A DNA stretch of 64,000 bases from an uncultured Parabacteroides sp. (GCA_937894065.1 CALCST010000023.1:372001-436000); one strand, 5' to 3'; numbered from the stretch's first letter, positions 26,021-36,447 are shown. Translations and numbers: made by a program. The notes: generated by a model not told the origin, from the letters alone.

Positions 26021-27109
26021 ATGAAACGCATTGTTTTTTTGGACTATATCAGAGTCTTTGCGTGCTTCCTTGTGATATTGGTGCACGCCAGTGAGAATTA
26101 TTATGGAGCAGCAGGTTCGACAGACATGGTTGGACCTCAGTCTTTTTTGGCAAACGAAGCAGACAGACTGTGGGTTTCTGTTTATGACGGATTCTCCCGT
26201 ATGGCAGTTCCTCTTTTTATGATAGTTTCGGCATACCTTCTTGCTCCGATGAGCAGAGAGCAGACTTCATGGCAGTTTTATAAGAGAAGATTCATGCATA
26301 TTTTGCCGCCTTTCTTTATCTTTATGGTTCTTTACAGTACATTGCCTCTTTTGACAGGCAATATTGATACAGCTACTTCAATGAAGGACTTGTCTCGTAT
26401 ATTCCTGAATTTCCCTACATTGGCAGGACATTTGTGGTTTATGTATCCGCTTATAAGCCTTTATCTTTTTATTCCTGTTATTTCGCCATGGCTTGAGAAG
26501 GCAACAGCAAAGGAAGAGAGATTTTTCATCGGTCTTTTCCTAGTTTCAACTTGTATGCCTTATTTGGAAAGATGGTTTGGTGAAATTTGGGGACAATGTT
26601 TCTGGAATCAGTATCATATGTTATGGTATTTCTCCGGCTATCTAGGTTATCTTGTGATGGCGCACTATATAAGAGTTCATCTTACATGGACACGAGGCAA
26701 ACGACTTGCCATCGGTTCTGCTCTTATGATTGTGGGTGCAGTTTGGACAATATTGTCATTCTATATCCAGGCAGTTCCGGGAGTTATTCATTCAACTCCG
26801 GTAATTGAATTGGGTTGGGCGTTCTGCACTATCAATTGCGTTATGCTTACGGCAGGAACATTCATTCTGTTCACTTGCATCAGGCAGAAAGAAGCTCCGG
26901 CATTAATCACCGAAACATCTAAGTTGAGTTATGGAATCTATCTTATGCATATATTCTGGCTTAGCTTTTGGGTTTCAATATTCAAAGGTGACCTTAATTT
27001 ACCGACGGTAGCAGCGATTCCGGTAATAGCAGTAACCACGTTTGTCAGTTGCTATATAACTTCAAAGATAATATCTTATATTCCGGGCAGTAAATGGATT
27101 ATTGGATAA
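26021..27109 (+). CDS. Acyltransferase family 3 membrane protein
   Basis: 362 residues with about ten helices. The N-terminal block IRVFACFLVILVHASENYYG has the family His in helix 1. RRFMHILPPFFIFMVLYST corresponds to the RxxR region, and the last blocks (LSYGIYLMHIFWLSFWVSIF) are typical. Such enzymes O-acetylate surface polysaccharides or peptidoglycan using acetyl-CoA from the cytosol. It has its own promoter and a downstream hairpin, so it appears monocistronic; the acceptor is unknown. Confidence 0.9.
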   Translation: MKRIVFLDYIRVFACFLVILVHASENYYGAAGSTDMVGPQSFLANEADRLWVSVYDGFSRMAVPLFMIVSAYLLAPMSREQTSWQFYKRRFMHILPPFFIFMVLYSTLPLLTGNIDTATSMKDLSRIFLNFPTLAGHLWFMYPLISLYLFIPVISPWLEKATAKEERFFIGLFLVSTCMPYLERWFGEIWGQCFWNQYHMLWYFSGYLGYLVMAHYIRVHLTWTRGKRLAIGSALMIVGAVWTILSFYIQAVPGVIHSTPVIELGWAFCTINCVMLTAGTFILFTCIRQKEAPALITETSKLSYGIYLMHIFWLSFWVSIFKGDLNLPTVAAIPVIAVTTFVSCYITSKIISYIPGSKWIIG

Positions 27110-27147
27110 ATCAGAGCAAAAAGCTTTAGTTTATTGGATATAAAAGT

Positions 27148-27175
27148 GAAAGCGAACCATAATCGGTTCGCTTTC
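27148..27175. terminator. Bidirectional hairpin terminator
   Basis: Perfect 11-bp stem GAAAGCGAACC/GGTTCGCTTTC (27148-27158, 27165-27175) with loop ATAATC, between two convergent genes. Confidence 0.8.
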
Positions 27176-27204
27176 GTTGTGAATAGAATAAAAAGAATAA
27201 TAGT

Positions 27205-28509
27205 TTAAGAGTTACTACCTATTCTGGCTATAGCTCGATAATAAGCACTTTTAGCAATTTGTGCATTGAGCTTGGATTGTATGAAATTGACCTTAGCTTC
27301 CTGGTGATAAAGCTGTGCGTTTATAGCTTCAACTATAGAGATACTTCCTTCCCTGTATTTTCCCATAGCAAGAGTTTCGCTTTCTGCTGCTTTGGAAAGA
27401 GAGTTTTCAGTAAGTTCAACTCGCTTGACAGCTTCTGTATAATTGTAATATGCTGTTTCTATTTCCAGACGAATACGGTCATTTACCTTGCTTTCGTTTT
27501 CACGTGCGATATTTACTCTTGCTTGTCCTGTCCGGCGTGTACTCTTTCGCTTTCCCCATTCGAAAATAGGAACAGAAAGTTTGGCATATACAGCATAATT
27601 CGGATCTAAGTCTGCCTTGAAATTATATCCTGGCGAAGAATAGCTTCCGTCAATTCCTACTGAAAATTTTGGCTTGAACTGGGAGTTTGCAATTTTAGCA
27701 GCCGATTTCTGTATATCAACTTGGTTGGCTGCAATCTTCAGTTCCGGTCGCAGATACATGCTATTCATAGCATCAGCTGCAGGAATTTCATTATGGCTGA
27801 TAGCTATAACTTCCTTATCAGTTGCCAATATCGTATCAGATGGAATGCCGGCAAAGGAATTCATCGACAGTCGGGCTACTTCCGAATTATTCTTTGCCTG
27901 AAGCAGGCGGTATTCAGCATCATTGAGCTTTACTTCAGCCATAAGCAAATCATTCTTGTCTGTATATTCTTCCGATACTCGATGCCTTACTACATCAACC
28001 AGGCGGGCAACTGACGAACGGAATTCTTCTGCTACGCTAACCATTTCCGATTGAGCTACATGGTTCCAATAATAAACGTCAGCATCATACAGAATGTTAT
28101 TGGTGATACGTTCTTCCTCATACCTTGCCATTTCACTTTCCTTTTTAGCTTTTTCGTAACTGGCTTTGATTGCTCCGCCAGTATATATTGGTTGGGCAAG
28201 AGTCAGTGACGCTCCATATTTCAGGTCTCGTCCTTGGAATGTCACTGGTGTTGCCATATCCGGAATGGACACAGACAATTCAAGCGGATTGCCCACATGC
28301 TGGAAATTAGCTCCACCCGATAATTTAGGCAGGAAATCAGCTTTTGCGGATTTAACCATTTCGTTTTGCATGTCAACTGCCAGTGAAGCAGCTTTTCTGT
28401 CCTGATTATATATTTTTACCTTTTCGCGATATTGCTGTTGCCATGTGTTGTTTTGGGCATATATTGCCGATGATAGTGCAAGGCAAACTATTGTAATAGT
28501 CTTATACAT
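27205..28509 (-). CDS. TolC-family outer-membrane efflux protein
   Basis: 434 residues with a signal peptide (ITIVCLALSSAIYAQ). Two long coiled-coil repeats form the periplasmic tunnel. The usual landmarks are present: DFLPKLSGGANFQHVG after the first helix and ALEAINAQL-like VEAINAQLYHQEAKVNFIQS near the C-terminus. It is the outer channel of the pump encoded by the two upstream genes. The gap to the RND gene is 40 bp. Confidence 0.93.
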   Translation of the reverse strand: MYKTITIVCLALSSAIYAQNNTWQQQYREKVKIYNQDRKAASLAVDMQNEMVKSAKADFLPKLSGGANFQHVGNPLELSVSIPDMATPVTFQGRDLKYGASLTLAQPIYTGGAIKASYEKAKKESEMARYEEERITNNILYDADVYYWNHVAQSEMVSVAEEFRSSVARLVDVVRHRVSEEYTDKNDLLMAEVKLNDAEYRLLQAKNNSEVARLSMNSFAGIPSDTILATDKEVIAISHNEIPAADAMNSMYLRPELKIAANQVDIQKSAAKIANSQFKPKFSVGIDGSYSSPGYNFKADLDPNYAVYAKLSVPIFEWGKRKSTRRTGQARVNIARENESKVNDRIRLEIETAYYNYTEAVKRVELTENSLSKAAESETLAMGKYREGSISIVEAINAQLYHQEAKVNFIQSKLNAQIAKSAYYRAIARIGSNS

Positions 28510-28549
28510 AATTAGAGTTATTTGATGATGAGTTTACAAATAAGCTCAT

Positions 28550-31500
28550 CTACTTTATTTTATATAAAATAGCATAAAGAGCCGGTGTTACTAACAAAGT
28601 AAGTAACGTAGCAAATGTCAGTCCGAACACGATTGTTGCAGCCATACCGCCGAACACAATATCGAAGAGCAGAGGAATACTTCCGAATATTGTGGTGAGT
28701 GCCGCCATCAGTACTGGGCGCGTGCGGGAAACAGTTGCCTCGACAATAGCTGTATATGGTTCTACGCCGGCCGAGCGCTGTATGTTTACTTCATCCAGCA
28801 GGACAATCACATTCTTTATTATCATACCCAATAAGCCCAACCATCCGGCGATGCAGAAGAAACCGAACTCGAATCCTGTTACCAACAAACCGAAAACCAT
28901 TCCGATAACTGACAGAGGAAGAATAAGGAATATAATCAAAGGCTGTCTGTAATTGCCAAACAATCCGACCAAGATGAGAACAAGCAGGACTATTGCCAGA
29001 GGGAAGAACTTAGTCAGAGCTTCCATAGCTTCTTTCTGGTCCTTAAACTGTGAATCCCAGAAAAATGTATAACCTTGTGGTAACTTGATATTCTCTATTT
29101 CTTCTCTTATTTCGGAATGAACTTCTGCCATAGTACATCCGGGCTGAACATCACATTGCGCTGCCATTGAAAGTCTTCGGTTGTATGTCTTTACTAGAGG
29201 GAATTCCCAATCTAATGTTATATCGTCAGTAACCTGAGCCAATGGTGCGGATTGTTTCCCGTTCCATACTGATAGATTGGCCAGACGTGATTGAGTCCAT
29301 TCTCCTTCTGATTCGGTGCGTAGCAATACCGGAACTTTTTTCTCATTGTCCCTGTATATGCCAACGGCAACACCGTCGTTTACACTTTTCACGGCAGTCA
29401 TCATATCTGCACGTCCCATATTGACACGTCCTGCTTTTACCGGATTATAACCGGCTTTGATCATCATAGCCTGATTTCCCCATTCGTTACGTGCGTTCAT
29501 CACTTTGGGGTTACGACGCATAATGTCTATAGCAATTTGTGTCAGTGAATCCAATACTGCCGGATCTTCTCCACTGAAACGTGCCTCAATCAATGCTTGC
29601 GGGATTGAGTTGATTTCGAAACTGTTTACGCGTACGATAGCATTCGGAAAACGTTTCTGTAAATCTTGCGTCAGCTTTTCCTGTATAGAACGAGATTCTT
29701 CAGGCGAATAAGCTTCTACAAGGCATTGTGAATAATTAGGCTGCGGTCCGTAGGATGCATTTGTAAGGTAGAAACGTGGAGGTGTTTGTCCGATGAATGT
29801 TGATACCTTTTTCACTTCCGGGAAAGATTGCAGGTATTCGGAAAGAATATCTGTTTCGCTTTCCATCTTCTCAATGCGTGTTCCTTCCGGAAGCCACATA
29901 TCTACAGAAAAATATTGCTTGTTGAGCAAAGGAGTGAATCGTTGTGGAATGTGTTTGAATCCTATTCCTGACATAACAAGCAATACGATTAGAACTCCTA
30001 CGACAATATATTTGTTTCGTATAGTGAATCCCAGTATTCTGCGGAAACGGTCATACATTTTTCCCTGGAACAATTCTCCATTGAGTTCCTCCGGACGAGG
30101 ACGGCGAACAAACTCCTGCACGAAGAATATATTCTGTGTGATTGCAAAAACCCAACTCAACATCAATGATACGGCTATCACTATGAATAAAGTGGACAAC
30201 AATTCACCTGTAACGTGAGGAGACAGATAAATCGGCAGGAACGTAAGAATTGCTATCAGTGTAGCGCCAAGCAATGGCATTGCTGTAGTTGCCACTGCAG
30301 ACATTATGGCTGTGCGTTTACGCATACCTTTCTGCATATTTACCAGAGCTGAATCATATACGACTATGGCATTATCCACCAACATACCCATAGCTATAAT
30401 GATAGCAGCCAGAGACATTCTCTGAAGGGCAACTCCTGTCGCATACATATACATAAGTGTTCCGAAAATGGAGAATATAAGTCCGCAACCGATTAATGTT
30501 CCATTCTTGAAGCCAATGAAGAATAGTAGCACGGCAATTACTGTCACAACGGAAACAATCAGGTTCATAATAAAACCATCGTTCGCAACAGATGATTCAT
30601 ATCCCTGGTCATACAATATTTCCAAATTGAATCCTTCAGGCATTTCGGATTTCAAAGTATTTATGCGCTCTGACACAAGTGATGCCATTTCTACTACATT
30701 CCCGTCAGGTACAGTTGATATTGCTATTCCCACAGCAGGAACGTTTCCAACTTTCATTATATTACGGGCAGGACGTGTATAGCTTTCCGAAACCGAAGCT
30801 ATTTCTCCCAGACGGAAATAATCACCGGAACGTGATACAATTGTCAGGTTTTCTATCTCTTCTACACTTGAGAAACTTCCTGAGGCTTCGACACGCAAAC
30901 GGTTTTGTTCAGTTTCTATAGCTCCTGCATCTACTATGCGGTTTTGTTTGTCAAAGGCAAGAGCAATATCATTCATAGTCACACCTGTTTGTGTAAGAGT
31001 TGTCGGATTGACAACAACTTCCACAGTGCGGTTCTGAACACCGAACAGTTCTATTTTTGCAACATCTTTTACTTCCAGCAATTCGTTTTTTATCAGTTTT
31101 GCCTGGTCTTCCATTTCACGGTAAGAATGCTCTGTACTGCTCAGCGCATAGAATACGCCCAGAACGTCACCAAAATCATCGTTCACCATTGACGGTCCGG
31201 CTCCGGCTGGAAGCTTGTTTTGCACATCGTTTACTTTGCGCCTTAGTTTGTCCCATAACTGTTGCATTTCGTCAGCACGGATTTCCTTCTTTACATATAC
31301 AGTTATTTTGGACAGACCGGCGCGGTTGTCGCTCTTCAGATAATATAATTCACCGAGAGACTGTATTGACTCTTCCAGAACGTCGGTTACCTGTTGCTGA
31401 ACTTCCATAGGGGAAGCTCCTGGATAAGAAGTCGTAACAACAGCTTGCTTGATAGTGAAAGGTGCATCCTCCAGTTTACCCATACCATTATAGGAAATAA

Positions 31501-31579
31501 CACCACCAATCAGTACGAGTATAAGTAGCAGCCAGGAAAGAGCCTTGTTTTTCAGAAAGAATTTGGCTATAGTCTTCAT
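28550..31579 (-). CDS. RND efflux pump, inner-membrane component
   Basis: 1009 residues with twelve helices and two periplasmic loops. It begins FFLKNKALSWLLLILVLIGG and has helix 4 with GMLVDNAIVVYDSALVNMQK, containing the proton-relay Asp region. TTIFGSIPLLFDIVFGGMAA lies in the C-terminal half. It is of the AcrB-like (HAE) superfamily rather than the metal CusA class; the true substrate is unknown. The adaptor gene is 12 bp upstream and the TolC gene follows, forming a complete tripartite operon. Confidence 0.94.
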   Translation of the reverse strand: MKTIAKFFLKNKALSWLLLILVLIGGVISYNGMGKLEDAPFTIKQAVVTTSYPGASPMEVQQQVTDVLEESIQSLGELYYLKSDNRAGLSKITVYVKKEIRADEMQQLWDKLRRKVNDVQNKLPAGAGPSMVNDDFGDVLGVFYALSSTEHSYREMEDQAKLIKNELLEVKDVAKIELFGVQNRTVEVVVNPTTLTQTGVTMNDIALAFDKQNRIVDAGAIETEQNRLRVEASGSFSSVEEIENLTIVSRSGDYFRLGEIASVSESYTRPARNIMKVGNVPAVGIAISTVPDGNVVEMASLVSERINTLKSEMPEGFNLEILYDQGYESSVANDGFIMNLIVSVVTVIAVLLFFIGFKNGTLIGCGLIFSIFGTLMYMYATGVALQRMSLAAIIIAMGMLVDNAIVVYDSALVNMQKGMRKRTAIMSAVATTAMPLLGATLIAILTFLPIYLSPHVTGELLSTLFIVIAVSLMLSWVFAITQNIFFVQEFVRRPRPEELNGELFQGKMYDRFRRILGFTIRNKYIVVGVLIVLLVMSGIGFKHIPQRFTPLLNKQYFSVDMWLPEGTRIEKMESETDILSEYLQSFPEVKKVSTFIGQTPPRFYLTNASYGPQPNYSQCLVEAYSPEESRSIQEKLTQDLQKRFPNAIVRVNSFEINSIPQALIEARFSGEDPAVLDSLTQIAIDIMRRNPKVMNARNEWGNQAMMIKAGYNPVKAGRVNMGRADMMTAVKSVNDGVAVGIYRDNEKKVPVLLRTESEGEWTQSRLANLSVWNGKQSAPLAQVTDDITLDWEFPLVKTYNRRLSMAAQCDVQPGCTMAEVHSEIREEIENIKLPQGYTFFWDSQFKDQKEAMEALTKFFPLAIVLLVLILVGLFGNYRQPLIIFLILPLSVIGMVFGLLVTGFEFGFFCIAGWLGLLGMIIKNVIVLLDEVNIQRSAGVEPYTAIVEATVSRTRPVLMAALTTIFGSIPLLFDIVFGGMAATIVFGLTFATLLTLLVTPALYAILYKIK

Positions 31580-31591
31580 ATTATAACTTTA

Positions 31592-32635
31592 TTATTCATC
31601 TTTAGATTTCACAATTTCCATTCCTTCTGAAAGAAAGCTGAGGCGTGTGGCAGCAAGGCAGTCGCCAGTATTCAGTCCTTTGAGTACTTCGACTTGTGCC
31701 CCGCTACGCAATCTTCCCAATGTAACAGGAGTTTTACTTACACGATTTGATGAAGAAACACGCCATACATAATCTCCTATTTGCTCATTATGACAAATAA
31801 GCGATTGAGGAATCAGGTATTTTTCGTATGTTGTTGAGTCAGTTGGCAATACAATAGTCATTTCACCTGCCATGCCGCCCATAAGATTTTTGTCATTATT
31901 CTTGATTATGGCAGTCAACTGATAAGATATATTATTAGCTGTTGCAGTTTGAGTAAGGAAAACCTCGTCGGCTTCTATGTTTTTGTCTTTCATAGCATTC
32001 AGACGGACAAGGCACGAAGTATTGTTCCCCTTGTTCCAATTTACAGCTATTTCTTCCGGAACAAAAGCTTCAGCTTTTACTTTCGACAGGTCGATGAAAG
32101 TTACGATTGGAGCAGTAGGTTTTACATCCTGATAACGCTCAATATGTACCTGCTGCACATAGCCGTCGAAAGGAGCAACAAGACGTGTGTCACTCAAGGC
32201 ATTTATTGCAGATTCAGCATCAGCTTTCGCCTTCTCAAAGTCAGCTTTTGCTTTTTCGTATGTACTGCCGGAGATATTTCCTTTTTCATAAAGATTCTTT
32301 ATGCGAATATATTCCGACTCAGTTTGGTTTAACAGAGCCTCGCTACGTTTTTTGTTTATCAGATAATCTCTGTTATCTATTTCTGCTATAACTTCGCCTT
32401 TATTAAAGAATTGTCCTTCCTGAACATTAAACTCATAGATGGGACCTCCAACTCTGAAAGAAAGGGTAGTTTCTCTATAAGGAGAAAGAAGTACCGGATA
32501 ACTGTTGTCATCTTTTCCCTTATAAGTTTCAACTGAAAATACTTTAACAGTATTGTTTATTGTCTCTTTTTCTTTCTTCTCCGTACATGAAATAAAAAAA
32601 AGACAGATGAAAAATGATAAGATTTTTTTGTTCAT
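31592..32635 (-). CDS. RND efflux adaptor lipoprotein
   Basis: 347-residue periplasmic membrane-fusion protein. A lipobox ends at C16 (ICLFFISC). The biotinyl-lipoyl half-motifs flank a short alpha hairpin (LNQTESEYIRIKNLYEKGNI, then KAKADFEKAKADAESAINAL). The beta-barrel and membrane-proximal domains follow. First gene of the pump operon. A TATTTTTG box (complement 32647-32654) directly precedes the start codon, which would make the transcript nearly leaderless. Confidence 0.93.
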   Translation of the reverse strand: MNKKILSFFICLFFISCTEKKEKETINNTVKVFSVETYKGKDDNSYPVLLSPYRETTLSFRVGGPIYEFNVQEGQFFNKGEVIAEIDNRDYLINKKRSEALLNQTESEYIRIKNLYEKGNISGSTYEKAKADFEKAKADAESAINALSDTRLVAPFDGYVQQVHIERYQDVKPTAPIVTFIDLSKVKAEAFVPEEIAVNWNKGNNTSCLVRLNAMKDKNIEADEVFLTQTATANNISYQLTAIIKNNDKNLMGGMAGEMTIVLPTDSTTYEKYLIPQSLICHNEQIGDYVWRVSSSNRVSKTPVTLGRLRSGAQVEVLKGLNTGDCLAATRLSFLSEGMEIVKSKDE

Positions 32636-32745
32636 TGTTTTTTCGACAAAAATATCTTAAAGAGGAAAACGTAGAAGGAATAATATGCCGACTTGATATT
32701 TTCCGTGTCTGAACTGTCTTTTTCCAATAACGAACAATAAATTTC

Positions 32746-33354
32746 CTATTTTTTATAGAAACGAGGATTTTGGTTTATGAAATATCTGAGAGTTTGTCTT
32801 GATACACCAAATTTGTGGCTTATTTCTTTTATGGTGTAACCGTTCATAAGAAGCTGCTTGATACTGTTTTCCTTTCCTGAGAGTTTGTATTTACGGGATT
32901 TGTGCCCTTTAGGTCTTCCCAATGTCATACCTTCAGCCCTTTTCTTTTCCAAAGCTTCTTTTGTTCTCATTGATATGAGGCTTCTTTCTATTTCTGCACT
33001 CAGACCAAAAGCAAAGGCAAGAACCTTGCTGTTTATGTTGTTGCCAAGTTCGTATCCTTCTTTTATTGTGAGGACAACGATACCTTTCTCCATACATAAA
33101 TTCAGGAAACTCATAATATGCATCAGGTTTCTGCCAAGGCGAGACAGTTCAGTGGTTATGAGAATATCACCTTTCTTGAGATGTTTCATCTTTTTTCCCA
33201 ATTCTCTGGATTCTACTCTCTTTGTTCCGCTCACAGTTTCTTCAATCCAAAGATGAATGTTGAGGTCTTTCCTTTTGGCATACTCGATGATTTCAAAGCG
33301 TTGATTTTCCAAACACTGTTTGTCGGTACTAACTCTTATATAGCCAATTGTCAT
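32746..33354 (-). CDS. Serine recombinase (invertase/resolvase family)
   Basis: 202 residues. The catalytic domain begins MTIGYIRVSTDKQ with nucleophile Ser9 and includes ELSRLGRNLMHIMSFLN with the active Arg residues. The long E helix (AEIERSLISMRTKEALEKKR) leads to a C-terminal helix-turn-helix (YTIKEISHKFGVSRQTLRYF). Size and layout match Pin-like DNA invertases and the Mpi master invertase of Bacteroides fragilis. No inverted recombination sites or second recombinase were found nearby, so any targets are elsewhere. It is transcribed away from fkp. Confidence 0.9.
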   Translation of the reverse strand: MTIGYIRVSTDKQCLENQRFEIIEYAKRKDLNIHLWIEETVSGTKRVESRELGKKMKHLKKGDILITTELSRLGRNLMHIMSFLNLCMEKGIVVLTIKEGYELGNNINSKVLAFAFGLSAEIERSLISMRTKEALEKKRAEGMTLGRPKGHKSRKYKLSGKENSIKQLLMNGYTIKEISHKFGVSRQTLRYFINQNPRFYKK

Positions 33355-33488
33355 GGTTGGAATTGTTTTTATTTTTCACGCGTATAGATTAAATATTGAA
33401 AAGTGGGGGATAATTCCGTCCCGGAATTGTATATACATGATAATGTAGGATATGTTAGGCACAGTAAAATCAAAAACAAGTTTTTTAT

Positions 33489-33519
33489 TTTGCTCTGCAC
33501 TTACCTTTCACTACATTTG
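33489..33519 (+). promoter_or_regulatory. fkp promoter, consensus match
   Basis: TTTG (33489-33492), exactly 19 bp, TACATTTG (33512-33519). The predicted leader is about 70 nt. Confidence 0.8.
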
Positions 33520-33595
33520 TATAGCAAAGATAAAAAACACTTTTGATTAAAAAAATTATTGTGTTTATAAGCATTTAATATTAAAGACTAGCGTA

Positions 33596-36433
33596 ATGAA
33601 AAAGTTACTCTCACTTCCTCCAAATCTGGTGGATAGTTTCTATAAAATATTGTCTGTTGATGACAGTGAGTGGTTTTGTACTTCCGACCCTGTGGGCAAG
33701 CGTCTTGGCTCCGGTGGTGGAACAACATGGCTGCTTGAATCATGTCGCAGACATGAAAATCCTTCTGCTGATTTCAATTCATGGATTTCTGGAGAGAAAC
33801 GCATTTTGCTGCATGCCGGAGGGCAGAGCCGCAGATTACCGTCGTATGCTCCTTCTGGGAAAATACTTACCCCGATACCTGTGTTCCGATGGGCTAGAGG
33901 TCAGAAATTATCTCAGAGCCTGTTAGATCTTCAGTTGCCTTTGTACGAGCAGATAATGAACAAAGCTCCGGAGAAACTTCGCACTATGATCGTGAGTGGA
34001 GATGTTTATATCCGCAGTACAGCTCCTTTGCAGGATATTCCTGATGCCGATGTGGTTTGCTATGGTTTGTGGGTTGACCCTATTCTGGCAAGCAGACACG
34101 GTGTTTTCTTCTCCAGAAGGGAAACTCCTGAAGTGTTGGACTTTGTATTACAGAAACCGTCGGTTGAGAAACTGTCGTCACTCGCAGAAACACATCTTTT
34201 CCTTATGGATATAGGAATATGGATTTTGAGTGACAAGGCTGTGAATCTGCTTGCTCGACGTTCTTATTCCGAATCCGGAGAAATGAGGGAATACGATTTA
34301 TACAGTGATTTCGGTCAGGCTTTGGGAAGTAATCCGACGTTGAACAATGATGAGGAGATAAATTCTCTGAAAGTTGTTGTGCTGCCTTTGCCTGGAGGAG
34401 AGTTCTATCATTATGGAACAAGCCGCGAATTGATATCTTCTACTTTAGCAGTGCAGAATCTGGTGCGCGACCAGCGTGCTATTATGCAGCAGAAGGTGAA
34501 ACCTCATCCTGCTATGTTCGTTCAGAATGCCGAGCTTAAGATAACTCTGACTCCTGAAAATTCTGAATTGTGGATTGAGAACAGTTTTATATCTGAAGGT
34601 TGGAAGCTTTCAAACAAGCATATAATAACAGGCGTTCCGGAAAATAACTGGACAATTTCGCTTGGCTCAGGAATTTGTGTGGATGTCGTTCCTATGAGAG
34701 AAAACGAATGGGTGGCACGTCCTTACGGATTTAGCGATATGTTCAAAGGTGCTTTGTCAGACGACTCTACTTTGTGGATGGGAAAAAGTGTTTCTGTATG
34801 GGCAAAGGAGAGAAGTGTTACACTTCCTGATTTCCAGGATTTGCAGAATGCTCCTATATTCCCGATATGTAATAATGTAGATGATTTGGGAAAAGTGCTT
34901 CGCTGGATGATTTCGGAACCGGACTTTAAGGAAGGAGCATCTATATGGCAGAATGCTGAGAAAGTTTCGGCAAACACAATATCTGATACGGCGAATCTGT
35001 TGCGACTTGTTGCTCAGCGTGAGAAATTCCGCCGTTCAAACTGGACTACACTCGCTGCAAATCATAGTCGTAGTGTATTTTATCAGCTTGATTTGTCTGA
35101 TGCTGCTTCAGCCTTTGCAAAAGATAATATAGCATTACCAGAGTTGCCTGATTCTGAACCTTCATTGATGAAAAGAATTCATAACCATGCGTTCAGGGCT
35201 AAAGTGCAGTATTTGAAAGGTGAAAATGGTGCAGAGGAACAGAACAAGGCTTTCTCCCTGCTTAGAGAAGGGCTTGTAGGTTCTGTGATAGGGCAAAAAC
35301 AGCGTCCATATCTGAATGTTTATTCTGACCAGATAGTGTGGGGCAGAAGCCCTGTCCGAATTGACCTTGCCGGAGGATGGACCGATACGCCTCCTTTCTG
35401 TATGTATTCCGGAGGTAATGTGGTGAATGTTGCGGTTGAACTAAATGGCCAGCAACCTCTTCAAGTGTATGTAAAGCCGGCATCAGAGCCTTGCATCATT
35501 TTGCGTTCCATTGATTTGGGAGCAATGGAAGTGGTGCGAACATTCGAAGAACTGAATGACTACAACAAAGTCGGTTCTCCATTTTCCATTCCAAAGGCAG
35601 CTCTTTCGCTTGCCGGATTCTCTCCAATGTTTGCCGAAGATAAATATAATTCACTGACAGAATCATTGAAAGCTTTTGGTTGCGGTATAGAAATAACATT
35701 GCTTGCTGCCATTCCTGCCGGTTCGGGATTGGGCACAAGTTCAATTCTTGCTTCTACCGTACTTGGCGCTTTGTCTGATTTCTGCGGCTTGGGTTGGGAC
35801 AAGAATGAGATAGGATACCGCACGTTAATATTGGAACAATTGCTTACAACAGGAGGTGGCTGGCAAGACCAGTATGGAGGTATTCTCCATGGATTGAAGT
35901 TGCTTCAGACAAGTGATGGCTTCAATCAGAACCCTCTTGTCAGATGGTTGCCTGAATATTTGTTTACCGCCCCTGTTTACCGTCCTTGTCATTTACTTTA
36001 TTACACAGGAATCACGAGAACGGCAAAAGGAATATTGGCAGAGATTGTGCAGGGAATGTTCCTCAACAGTCAGTCACATTTATCTATATTGTCCGAGATG
36101 AAGTCTCATGCCTTGGATATGTTCGAGGCAATTCAGCGTGGTGATTTCGATTTATATGGAAAGCTGGTCGCTAAGTCTTGGACCTTAAACAAAGCTTTGG
36201 ACAGTGGAACCAATCCTCCTTCAGTAGAGGCAATAATAGAAAAAATATCAGACTACTGCCTGGGCTATAAACTTCCGGGTGCAGGAGGAGGAGGATATTT
36301 GTATATGACGGCAAAAGATCAGGAAGCAGCAGCAAGGATTCGCCGGATACTAACAGAAAATCCACCTAATGACAAAGCTCGATTTGTAGAAATGAGTCTG
36401 TCAGAAAGTGGAATGCAGGTGAGCCGAAGCTGA
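33596..36433 (+). CDS. fkp: Bifunctional L-fucokinase / GDP-fucose pyrophosphorylase
   Basis: 945-residue cytosolic enzyme that salvages free L-fucose to fucose-1-phosphate and then GDP-fucose, used in Bacteroides to fucosylate capsules and glycoproteins. The N-terminal half is the pyrophosphorylase (GGGTTWLLESCRRHENPS, then LLHAGGQSRRLPSYAPSGK). The C-terminal half from about residue 575 is a GHMP kinase (RSPVRIDLAGGWTDTPPFC, PAGSGLGTSSILASTVLGAL, KLPGAGGGGYLYM). Length matches known Fkp. It has a consensus promoter and stands as a single gene; the stop codon lies in a hairpin loop. Confidence 0.97.
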   Translation: MKKLLSLPPNLVDSFYKILSVDDSEWFCTSDPVGKRLGSGGGTTWLLESCRRHENPSADFNSWISGEKRILLHAGGQSRRLPSYAPSGKILTPIPVFRWARGQKLSQSLLDLQLPLYEQIMNKAPEKLRTMIVSGDVYIRSTAPLQDIPDADVVCYGLWVDPILASRHGVFFSRRETPEVLDFVLQKPSVEKLSSLAETHLFLMDIGIWILSDKAVNLLARRSYSESGEMREYDLYSDFGQALGSNPTLNNDEEINSLKVVVLPLPGGEFYHYGTSRELISSTLAVQNLVRDQRAIMQQKVKPHPAMFVQNAELKITLTPENSELWIENSFISEGWKLSNKHIITGVPENNWTISLGSGICVDVVPMRENEWVARPYGFSDMFKGALSDDSTLWMGKSVSVWAKERSVTLPDFQDLQNAPIFPICNNVDDLGKVLRWMISEPDFKEGASIWQNAEKVSANTISDTANLLRLVAQREKFRRSNWTTLAANHSRSVFYQLDLSDAASAFAKDNIALPELPDSEPSLMKRIHNHAFRAKVQYLKGENGAEEQNKAFSLLREGLVGSVIGQKQRPYLNVYSDQIVWGRSPVRIDLAGGWTDTPPFCMYSGGNVVNVAVELNGQQPLQVYVKPASEPCIILRSIDLGAMEVVRTFEELNDYNKVGSPFSIPKAALSLAGFSPMFAEDKYNSLTESLKAFGCGIEITLLAAIPAGSGLGTSSILASTVLGALSDFCGLGWDKNEIGYRTLILEQLLTTGGGWQDQYGGILHGLKLLQTSDGFNQNPLVRWLPEYLFTAPVYRPCHLLYYTGITRTAKGILAEIVQGMFLNSQSHLSILSEMKSHALDMFEAIQRGDFDLYGKLVAKSWTLNKALDSGTNPPSVEAIIEKISDYCLGYKLPGAGGGGYLYMTAKDQEAAARIRRILTENPPNDKARFVEMSLSESGMQVSRS

Positions 36434-36443
36434 TGCTTCGGCT
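36422..36443. terminator. Hairpin shared by fkp and mntP ends
   Basis: Perfect 9-bp stem AGCCGAAGC/GCTTCGGCT (36422-36430, 36435-36443) with loop TGAT, in which TGA is the fkp stop codon. mntP ends 5 bp beyond on the other strand, so it can serve both genes. The T tract is weak. Confidence 0.6.
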
Positions 36444-36447
36444 TATG

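Noticed and set aside
33355..33595. Invertible promoter between the recombinase and fkp
   Set aside because: The fkp promoter is a clean consensus match but has no flanking inverted repeats.
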